The position numbers and the translations under genes were made by a program. Source: Theocolax elegans (taxonomy: Eukaryota; Arthropoda; Insecta; Hymenoptera; Cerocephalidae). Taken from it: a stretch of DNA of 64,000 nucleotides. Location: positions 73,807,986 through 73,871,985 of the forward strand of contig CM047426.1 of assembly GCA_026168455.1 (NCBI GenBank), in the 5' to 3' direction. Below, one piece after another: positions 46,359 to 64,000 of this stretch (positions are counted from its first letter, which is position 1; each line of letters begins with the position of its first letter). The notes under the pieces were generated by a model. The model did not search any database. It had not been told where the DNA came from and saw nothing but the letters and a program-made list of their open reading frames with translations.

Positions 46359-48450
46359 TTTTATTTGGAGCAAAGGTACAAGTCTATAAAGATGGAACAA
46401 TTTTTAGTTTAATTAACCCAAACTTTTAAACGGTATATTGTATTTAATTTTAATTAGTCCAATATAAGTTCAAACAATGTCCCGATATTACAGTAAATGC
46501 GGCTGAAGGCATCTCACTTCGATAAGAATGTTATTCATCTTCACTTGATACATTAGAAATCACTAGAAGGTTTCGTCTCTATAATATTAATAATTTTAAT
46601 CATTCAAACATATATACGTCGTAACATTGTTATAAAGAATACCCAATTTCGGTGAATGTAGAATACAAAAACAGTTTTGAATTGCAACGTCGTAACACAC
46701 ATTCAGTTATCAAACTAATTGTTTCCATTAAAAGCCGTTGTCTCGCACATGAGCTGAAGTATCGATTATCCATTCGAAGCCTAGCCCGTACGAACCTAGA
46801 AGTATAAGTATCAATCCAGGCCTTTAAAGTGAGAAGAATATAGAGGCGCCAAAGCGAAGAAAGCGCCCGGCGTTCCTACGGAGTGTAAAAAAGAGGACAA
46901 CTGAAGTAAAGAAAAAGATAGAAAGAAAGTTGCAGCCTGCAGAAAAAAAGGAACAGAGGTGAAGGGGTAGAAGACAGTGCGAGTTTTGGCGCGTCTAAGT
47001 TTTCCAATTTCCCCCTGTAACTCTCTAGCAAAGGGAGAAATGAGTAAACTGATCTCAAGTAGTCGAGGCACGAAACGCACCATGTACACCACATAACAAA
47101 CAAAGCCTATTCTATTTTCCATCCCTTGTTCACGATTAGCCATTCGTTTTCTTTTCCTTTCTCTCTTTGTTGGTTTTGCCATCTCCTTTTTTTTCGGCGA
47201 GTCCGTTCACAATCGCGCGTACCACTTTTTACGTTCATTTTGTCTAATGTCCCTTTTTAACAGTTCTTTTTAAAGAACTTTTTCTCTTCGTACTACTTTC
47301 TTTATTTCAATTTTCAGTCTTCGAGAGTTTTCACAACCAGATAAGTCGGTTTAGGCTACGTACTTTCAAGAAAAAATTTCATCCTCGTTGTGAGCTATTT
47401 TATTAGTACTAATTACTAAATTTTGTATACTTATTTTTCAGCAATATTTAATTAAGGCAAAATAGGGTTGTAACTATAAAAAAAATTTACTATTTTTTAC
47501 TGGACAGTAACTTAAACCATTATTTTGGCACAAAATTACTAATATTTTCATTATAATAATTATTTTTTACATTCTTACTCTATACTTTTAACTATTTAGT
47601 TGTGTATATAGTATTTAAAGGAGTTCACGGGCCTACTACCTAAGTGTGTAACGTTTTCGTTCGATTTTAGACTATCCGTTCTGCTCAATACTAGACAACA
47701 TTTCAGAGTAATCAGTTGTTGCTTCGATGCGATGTACCAAATCGATGCGAGGTCAAATTCCCGCTAGTATATGTTTCAGAAGACAAAAACAACTTGCTGT
47801 TACAAATGGAAGACAAAAGTTTTTAAGAAAATAAGTAGTCGATCGATATATTTTTTAATATTTTTCTATTTTCAAATGCATATATGTTACGTTAGCAACA
47901 AGCATCGACCTTATGACCTATAATTTCCTCATGAAACTAAAACTTATCGACAATATTAGGTAGGATTATTTAAACACCAAATTATATAATTTTTTCACCT
48001 TTTATGTCAACTCGACAATGTAATAATTATTATGATTTTTTAATTTATGGTTTTCAAATGATAACAAATTTAAGTGAACTCTTTCTCAAGCTTGAATTAA
48101 AATATATTGTAATTGAGTTTTATTGCTTAATTTACGGGTCACTGTTCCAATAACTCATATTTTCAAATGTCAAATCTTCAAAAGACTGAATAATTATACT
48201 CTTTAAATTTATTTTTATTTACATGTTTCTATTCAAATATCATTAAATTATTTTGAAAAAATTAAGAATGTTCTTAGTTTAATAGTTATTCATCCACTAA
48301 GGGAGAAAAATTAGTCTTTGTTCTCACGGGCAAAGTTTTCTACTCGAGATTTAGCGAGGACAGTAATTCATCCAAGGGGACAATCGCCTTTTACTACCTT
48401 TTACCTTGACCAGAAAATAGAAATTTTTTCGACAAAAAATGAAATTTACA

Positions 48451-48555
48451 GGGAGTAAAGTACATTTGGGGGGCAATAAAGTGAATTTAGAGGGAATGAA
48501 GTAAATTTACCGGGCAATAAAGTACTTTACGTCCCTAGGGAATAAAATGAATTTT
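48451..48555 (+). repeat. Minisatellite of ~20-bp units
   Basis: Four to five imperfect copies of a unit like GGGCAATAAAGTAAATTTA occur in a row, and the last copies are degraded near CCCTAGGGAATAAAATG. Confidence 0.65.
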
Positions 48556-50302
48556 CACTTCCTGGAAAGGGGTCAATAAAGTACACTTTTTAGACCATCG
48601 GGGTGAAAATATATTTATGTTATATTGATAGAAAAGTCGATAGAATATTAAGTATAATTATTGCCACTACTAAAATACCACACATACGAGATTCATCAAA
48701 AGAATATAATATAGCAATATTATTTTACAGTTATTTATTTACGAAACTTTTCTGCACTTTCGGAGAAACGAATTTCTAAAGCTTATTGAGATATTTTACA
48801 AAATCACATCTACCTTGATGCACAATTCTTTTTACCAGATCTATTTTTTTTAATTTATTATATTCAGTATCTATCTTATTAAGAAGAAATCGAAAAAAAG
48901 GATCATAAACATGATTTAGCAAGATATAACACAAAGGCCATTTTTACGAAATTATGTAACGAAAGATAATTAAAAATTATATAATTTAAAACTACTTAAA
49001 AATTATCTACTTGCAGATAATTAATCTCGTGTAGCCATTATTTATAGAGGTATATAATTGTAGAAACAGAATTATTTTTAAAAATTCAAATGGAGATGTT
49101 TTTCTTAAAATTATTTACAATAATCTATTAAAAATATATATTATTTTACTTACTATAATATATAGCTAAAAAATATGTGCAACTTTATTTAATTATATAA
49201 ATATAATTATATAATTAAATATAAATAATAAAAATATTACACATTATAAAATAGATTTCTGTCTATATATATACAACAAACTATAGCCAGTCGATTTTTG
49301 TAATGATAAATTAATTGCAGCTTACATATACTTTTAGCAAGGCTCGTGTGTATTAGGGTAATAGTAGAATTTCTTCGCAGTATCATTAATTTTAATAAAA
49401 AAAGGCTTTTTAAAAACTGTAACATCGGATTTCTCTATATAAAAAATTATATGATTTGAATAAAATATATTTTTTACAAGTAGCTATCGCATTTATTTTA
49501 TTTATACTATTTTTAATAAATATACTATTACTGTTAAATAATTCGACCATTGTTTAAATACAAAAGTGCAGAAAAAGCAAATTTTCTCCTCGTTTCTTGA
49601 AATTTATTTATTATCGAGGTGGGATTACGAGCTCTAAGGGCGAATAATTTTTTACTCACCGTCGCATTTAACTCAACCATAGCCAGAGCATTAGTAAAAT
49701 CCCTTGCGCTTGAGAAAATCGCTATGGAGCTATGTTACAATTTCCTTCGTTTTCAGTCTTATGTATTTTCACATTTTCTTTAATTGATCTATCACCTACA
49801 AAACAATATTTCCCTTTATTAATTTCAAGTTTTTTTTAATTGTTTGTACTAATAATTTGAACTTCTATTTTTATAACTCGTTACCATGCTTTCGCTCGAT
49901 ATTTTCAAAATTGAGAGAATTTTAAAGAAAAAGCAAAATATAATTAGAAATTTAAATAATCCTGAATAAATGTGAACAATCATTCATTTAAATTAACAAT
50001 CACGTGTTAATAGATACGTCAAAGAATAAAAAATAACTAAAATTGTCGATTCAAGTCTGGGCCGAGGCTGTTATTTTACAATTAAATATCATAAAGTTGT
50101 ATGTGTTAGAATTTTTCGGAAATAGAAATTTCGGCATACGATAAAAATTACTATGCTTTGGAAATGTGGATTAAACTTTTACATTTAAGATTTAAATATG
50201 ATTTGCATAAGAATATAACATTATTGCAGTGCTGTTTGATAAAAAAGATTAAATTGTCCAAAATATCGCTGCGTGGCTTGCAGAATGTATATTCCTCTTC
50301 AG

Positions 50303-51068
50303 ACAATATATCGTCGGCTGAGTGGAAGAACAGTCTATCTCGGAACTTGCTTGGAAAACGCCCTATCTCGCGATTTGCTTGGAAAACGCCCTATCTCGGA
50401 ACTTGCTTGGAAAACGCCCTATCTCGGAACTTGCTTGAAAAACGCCCTATCTCGGAACTCGCTTGGAAAACGCCCTATCTCGCGCCTCGGTTGAAAAACG
50501 CCCTATCTCAAATGAAATTTTTTCGCTTTCAAATTTTGTAGTGGCACCACTGCGCAACTTAAAAATTCTAAGCTTAAAAATCTCCGTTCTCTCAACTTTT
50601 TTTTTAACCTTTATTAACTTAAAACATTATTTAAATTGCACACAGGTCGGCTGATATAATAAGTACTCGATACATCGCCGCTGATAGACAGATAAAGTCA
50701 GAGAAGTCTCTCTTTCTCTGAGGAGTCCCGATGACGCCTAAACAATTTTTTTCCGAATTTTAAACACTTTACTAATTAATTTATTTTAATTAGAAAGACC
50801 GTATTTTTAAGTTACGCAGTGCAGGTGCCACTACAAAATTTGAAAGCGAAAAATTTCATTTGAGATAGGGCGTTTTTCAACCGAGGCGCGAGATAGGGCG
50901 TTTTCCAAGCGAGTTCCGAGATAGGGCGTTTTCCAAGCGAGTTCCGAGATAGGGCGTTTTCCAAGCAAGTTCCGAGATAGGGCGTTTTCCAAGCAGATCG
51001 CGAGATAGGGCGTTTTCCAAGCAAGTTCCGAGATAGACTGTTCTTCCACTCAGCCGACGATATATTGT
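50303..51068. mobile_element. Foldback element with 28-bp tandem repeats in both arms
   Basis: Arms at about 50303-50566 and 50803-51068 are inverted copies separated by a ~236-bp loop. Outer ends are ACAATATATCGTCGGCTGAG and its complement. Each arm holds six copies of a 28-bp unit around TTGGAAAACGCCCTATCTCG, then a unique part ending at GTAGTGGCACC. Arms made of short tandem repeats are the defining feature of foldback (FB-like) transposons. Because 28 is not a multiple of three, all frames stay open and give repetitive spurious ORFs on both strands. No transposase is present. Confidence 0.75.
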
Positions 51069-51110
51069 TGCATATGAGAAGGATAGCAATGAGTAAAGAA
51101 ATGGAAACTG

Positions 51111-51194
51111 GCGGACGACGGAACGCGAACCCGCGTTACGGATCGCGACGGCAAATTGCGAGACCCGTGCCTCGACCACTAGGCTACTGTCCGC
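51111..51194 (-). tRNA. tRNA-like sequence with long variable region (probably tRNA-derived or pseudogene)
   Basis: The minus strand begins GCGGAC and ends GTCCGC, pairing perfectly as an acceptor stem. A D-arm GCCT...AGGC and A box TAGCCTAGTGGTCGAGGCA follow, then a T-arm GCGGG-TTCGCGT-TCCGT with a B-box-like GGGTTCGCGTTCC. The anticodon stem pairs only through G-U and the middle is long for a tRNA, so a SINE head or decayed Ser/Leu-type tRNA is more likely than a working gene. Confidence 0.4.
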
Positions 51195-54016
51195 GCATTT
51201 TTGACAGCGTTTAGAATCGTCTACTCTCTATTTTTCCGGTCACCCGATTCCTTCTTACATACAACTTTAGTCGCGGCTGTGTACGTGACAATATTTTATT
51301 TTGTTATATTGTTACAGTTTCTTAAATATTTGCAGAAACATTATTTTATTCATCTTTCCTTATTAAACTAATACATCTTTCGAACTTATTAAAAATTATG
51401 AACACATTGATTGCTTCTGAAAATTTTCAATATTCTTTCGAAAAGTAATTATTAAAATGTATAATATAAGAAGGCCTTAACGAACCTTCGTAACACCACA
51501 TAAAGGGAAATATTTTTAATAACTGTTATATCGATAAATAGAAATGTAACCAATACATTGTATTTGTGGGACTATAAGAACTAGCTTCTTTAAATCTTTT
51601 ACTAACTTCAAACCTGTAGGCATTGTAAAACATATTCTAAATCTACCGCGATTCTATCAATCGCATGCTTAGAGCATTACTATGGTAAATACATTTGTAA
51701 TTATATTGATTAAATACAGAAAAAAGATAAATTAATAAAAAGTTTAAGTGCAAATTCAAGATCTATTATAAAAAACCCGACGTTTTGGACTATTTAACAC
51801 TGCATTCTTTTTCAAGGCATAATTAATCATTAGTTACATATACAACGTAAATTATAAAAACTTGTAACAAAATTAAGGTGAAAAAGTAAGATTTATTGTA
51901 GTTACAAACTTAACACATTTCGCTCTTAGACATAATTCACACGTTCTTTCCCGTCTTTGCCTTGTGGGTGACATTTTTAGGCGATGATTGGCGGGAACAA
52001 GAACCTCTTTTTTTGCTAGGTACCTGGTTAGACGATTGTCATTTATGAAGTTCCGAAATTTAGATTGGAATCGAATAATCTCTTATGTCTTCTTTCGTCG
52101 AGCAAATTCTAATGCCTAGCGATTTCAGCCACGTCAGCCGCACCGCGCTTTGTCTTTGCGGTCTTATTTCCATTAACAGTGGCTTAATCCGCAGCCTATC
52201 GCCTATGGCTAGTAAGAGCCAGTCCCTTGTCGCAAAATCGAGATTGACCCGATGCGTAAATGTGTGTTCTCGAACCCAATGACTCTACGGTCTCGAAACT
52301 CGCAAATTTAACGTTGCAAACAAATATTTACTAATGTCAATTTATACATATATTTGTGTTATAAAGGTGGTGAATTTAATCGCTACACATTGTAGCATTA
52401 TTTTTAAATTGCGGTAAATGAATATTTCTTAATTAATAGAATTAAATTACCATATATTTTTCGTGTACAATGTATTTTTCTCTTATGGAAGTTATACATA
52501 TATAATTATTAAAAGTTAAAAATATTCACTTTTCTCAATATATTAGCAGTTATCCTTTCATCATATCGGTATCCGGTACAGTCGGTATGGTGGTATAATA
52601 CTTTTGGTTACTCATAATTTTACTATGACACAAAGAAAATAATGTGTGATCCTCCCCCCCCCCTCCATAAAAGGGACCTGTTGAAATGTCAAATGTGCAT
52701 ATCTAAAATGGGTTAGAAGAGTATCCTTTCTAAATGTTACGTTTGGATATTAACTACTGCCGTTATTAACAAAGTAATTAAGGCACTAAATAAAAATAAT
52801 AACAGTAGAAATTTCTAAAAATGGTTTATACTTAATTTGTAGAACTATACCCATCTCCTACATTGAAGAACTTTTTCCAACGGTCGATATGCTTTTCAGT
52901 TCGTGTATTATATAGTATAGAAATCTCTAAAAATTTGTAAACACCAACATTTGTGAAGAATAAAAAAATTTAATAATAGTTCTGAAAGATGTAAGAAGAA
53001 AAAGTATTAACTTGATGGTAAGCATATTGGGTAAAGAAAAAGTTTGCAAAGGTAACTCCACGACCTATATTTAAATCGCGCACGCAATGAAAACCTCCGG
53101 GGTAATCTTAATTTTCAAATAGCATTTGGAGTTACCACTGTATAGCTTCGTGCAGATACATATATATTTTCGGCTTGACTTTTCGCTCGACTGAGCACAA
53201 AAAGCCGAAAATAGTCTGCAGTCCCACGACGCAGCAGTGTACGGTTACGTTACGTCGAGCTACTTTCTCGGTTTTCTCCTTCTTCTTCCTTTTTCCCTAG
53301 CATTCGAACATTTTTAATAAGAGTTTTCATAGTATTCGAGACGAAGTAGAAACAGAGAATAATGAGACGTTTATTCGAAACTTTTGATTTTACGTGATTT
53401 ACATTTATGATGCAAAAGTATTAATTTCGCAAGTTTTTCGATGGACACGCTTTATACGCTCCTAAGTACTTTACGATTGCTTTAAAATTTTTATCGAGTT
53501 TCTTAAAGTAAAATTACAAAGAGATTAGTGGACATTATTGACCGATAACGAGCGAGTGTTGTCCGCCAGAGAGTGGAAGGAATTGTTGAAATTTTTAAAA
53601 TACTGCATGATACCGCATGATCCGAGACTAAGTGAAACCTTCTGCTTCTTTTGCATACTTAACCCAATTTTCCGCGACTCGACAACTTTTCTTAAAGCAA
53701 TGCCGCGACCCACTAAATTCCTGCAGTAAAATTAAAAAAAAAGCTCCTCAGCCGATGTGAGAAAAATAAGGAAAACCTTCCAGAGGTCGCTTGGAAATCA
53801 TTCAAAAATGCAAAACGAAAAAATAAGTCATCCGCGGCGACGAAGCAGAGGAAGCAAGAGCTGGGAATTAGGATGGGGTGGGTTATCGTTCTCTCTCGAT
53901 TTTCGCGCATCTCACTCGTACCGTGGCGCGCAGGCGTCGTGGGGTAGAAGCGACATACGGGGGAGAGCGAGAAAACAGAAAGAGGGGTCGGTCGTTGGTT
54001 CGCGGCCGCGCGACAG
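51195..54016. other. Noncoding stretch
   Basis: No gene is recognised. The sequence is AT-rich with a C-run near 52653 and some GC-richer text around 51.95-52.3 kb. Composition rises in G and C from 53.7 kb towards the candidate promoter. Confidence 0.5.
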
Positions 54017-54434
54017 TCAGTGCGATTCCCGTCGCGACGCCCTACGTTCGCGCCGATTACGTAACGTGGAAAGTGTGACAGTGCAATTGCTCGCATATTT
54101 CATCTTCCGTAACAGTGATTCCCGTGGCTCATTTCATTGAGCTATCGTGAAATTCCAGTTAAGATTCAATACTAGGGATTCACTCGTTATCGTTCGGGGT
54201 GCCACAAAATTCGATTGTTGTGATTCGTCCGCCGGTTGCATTGATAATGATGTTGATGTTGATGATGATAAAGGTGCTGAATTGATCGATTGAAATTGAT
54301 GGAGTGGTGAGTTTGTGTACGAGGCGTTGGAGTCGCTCGGCACATGGAAATGGTGTAATTCCGGAAGTGAAAGTTGCCGGTCTGCGGCTTGCAAAAACTC
54401 GTTACTCTCTCCGCAGATCCGTCATTAGTTAATG
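54017..54434 (+). promoter_or_regulatory. Candidate host promoter and 5' UTR exon
   Basis: A strongly GC-rich, CpG-rich island contains TCAGT (54017-54021), the insect initiator motif, within CGACAGTCAGTGCG. The downstream 400 bp are transcribed-looking but have no long frame on the plus strand, and a donor-like ATG|GTAAAT occurs at 54434/54435. AT-rich intron-like DNA follows to at least 59 kb. A minus-strand frame of 86 codons at 54134-54394 is Ser-rich and has no support. This is an inference from composition and motifs. Confidence 0.35.
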
Positions 54435-63119
<8,685 letters not shown>

Positions 63120-63380
63120 TGAATGCAAGGCCGACGAGCCACGTAATACGTCTCCGGCATTTGCATGAGCATCGCGCCCTCGCTGCTTATTAGCATCTCA
63201 TAACGTTTTAACGGTAAAATGCGGCTGGGTGGCGGTGGAGGCAACAGCGGCGTCGCCGCAACGGCTGCGCTCACATAATAGCGGCTTCGTAGTCCGTCCT
63301 AATCGGACGCGCGGCTCCGAGCTCGAATTTAATTTGCCCGGTCGAAAGCGTTTGCACTACGGGTCGCCTTTGTGAATATC
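63120..63380. promoter_or_regulatory. GC-rich island with POU octamer, candidate enhancer or promoter
   Basis: A sharply GC-richer segment carries ATTTGCAT (63159-63166), a POU octamer, near GCTTATTAGCATC, and CpG-rich repeats of GGCGGTGG/AACGGC type. There is no credible frame. Function is inferred from motifs and composition only. Confidence 0.3.
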
Positions 63381-64000
63381 AATGCCGTGACCGACCAACC
63401 ACCACCCGTGGATTCTTCCACGCGACTTTTTCCGCGCTCTTTCGTTCGTCGAAGGTATGGCGCACTGTTTGCGCTCGTGCTTGATTGTTGGGTTTACCCG
63501 TGGGTTCGAGGGTTCGAGTGTTACGTAATGAACGCCCAGGTTGCGAAACGTGAGTTTACCTCTGTTACCCTACAATGAATAAATTGAGAACAAGAATGTT
63601 GCATCCATTCTAAACATCTTCCATCTCGAAACTTATTTTTATCCTCTCGAAAATTTGACGTTTCAATAATATTTTTATAATTTATAGAGGTATATTGCTT
63701 TACAAAAGTGTCAAGTATATATAGAATCAATTCCTATCATTCGAATTTTATTTTTAAATCAATATTATTCGATCTTTGATTAAAGATAAATCAGGATCCT
63801 GGACACTCCATTATGTAATACCAGTTATAAAATTAAGAGTTGATATAAAAATCGCGTAACAATAAATTTGCTTACCGCAATTTTGACTGTCGCTACTGCA
63901 GATTTCATTTTGATCAATTGTAAATGTATTTCAAAAATTGTAAATATATTTCAACATTTTGTGTCGTAACACTATATCGTGGAACGTCAAGAAACTATTT
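63381..64000. other. Noncoding end of window
   Basis: GC-rich at first, then AT-rich. A 68-codon frame at 63372-63578 has no family signature. Nothing else is seen. Confidence 0.45.

Larger units (their letters stand above)
40958..50302. other. Mainly noncoding stretch with small GC-rich islands
   Basis: GC-richer islands lie around 41.8-42.15, 42.88-43.4, 44.52-45.4 and 46.8-47.2 kb. Each holds short frames, the longest 155 codons at 44935, but none shows a domain, membrane pattern or splice context that I can support. A piece at 44519-44590 has CCCGGGTAG and CTACCCGGG ends, suggesting a small insert. The rest is AT-rich. Confidence 0.45.

Noticed and set aside
46811..47182. 123-codon minus-strand frame
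   Set aside because: Low-complexity Ser/Phe/Leu-rich end from pyrimidine-rich DNA; no family signature.
50303..51068. CRISPR-like array of short repeats
   Set aside because: Repeats are contiguous 28-bp units without spacers, inverted in the second arm, in eukaryotic DNA.
50158..51179. Several overlapping repetitive frames (ALSR/GKRPISELAWKTPYL type)
   Set aside because: They arise from the 28-bp repeats of the foldback arms, which stay open in every phase; mirrored frames occur in the inverted arm.
53713..54140. Opposing 127-codon frames in the CpG-rich island
   Set aside because: GC-rich DNA has few stops; both strands are open and neither shows a domain. Promoter or UTR is more likely.

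Overview
The window looks like insect nuclear DNA, most likely hymenopteran. It is AT-rich with many (TA)n, (GA)n and (TC)n microsatellites, and it carries a BEL/Pao retrotransposon, copia pieces, foldback and TTAA-flanked palindromic elements, and eukaryotic splice and poly(A) signals. I found no intact host protein-coding gene. Nearly everything recognisable is mobile or virus-derived, set in noncoding DNA.

Layout: 1-4.9 kb is noncoding with one tRNA-like fragment. A perfect 241-bp-arm palindrome bounded by TTAA lies at 4905-5428. A complete but frameshifted BEL/Pao element, transcribed on the minus strand, fills 6512-14262 with two ~1045-bp LTRs. An imperfect inverted repeat follows at 14485-16012. 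From 17.6 to 22.7 kb lie nested tandem duplications: a ~1270-bp unit holding a small exon and a foldback palindrome, then a ~650-bp unit holding serine-rich, NLS-bearing exons.

The region 23.07-34.46 kb is the most interesting part: a decayed, virus-like (Polinton/Maverick- or adintovirus-like) element. It has a family B DNA polymerase with exonuclease, endonuclease-VII-like and polymerase motifs, an OB-fold-like small protein, a minus-strand accessory ORF, and a compact capsid cassette: a penton/minor-capsid-like ORF, a small basic ORF that overlaps it by one base, and a double-jelly-roll-like major capsid ORF. Copia-type LTR pieces interrupt it twice (26.4-27.9 and 31.6-32.4 kb). The first sits between two near-identical copies of the polymerase motif C region. 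The polymerase supplies replication functions and the capsid cassette supplies particle functions. I saw no integrase, packaging ATPase or protease, and most frames are broken, so the copy is probably not autonomous.

From 34.7 to 64 kb the window is mainly AT-rich noncoding DNA with scattered GC-rich islands. It also holds a foldback element whose arms are 28-bp tandem repeats (50303-51068), a tRNA-like sequence next to it, a 5S-rRNA-like fragment, a ~110-bp (GA)n tract, and two candidate host promoter/5' exon segments (40.67-40.96 kb and 54.02-54.43 kb).

Many frame breaks and inter-copy differences are single-base indels in homopolymers. Some may be consensus errors from long-read sequencing rather than true mutations. 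All assignments rest on reading the sequence and on knowledge of the families; no database search was run.
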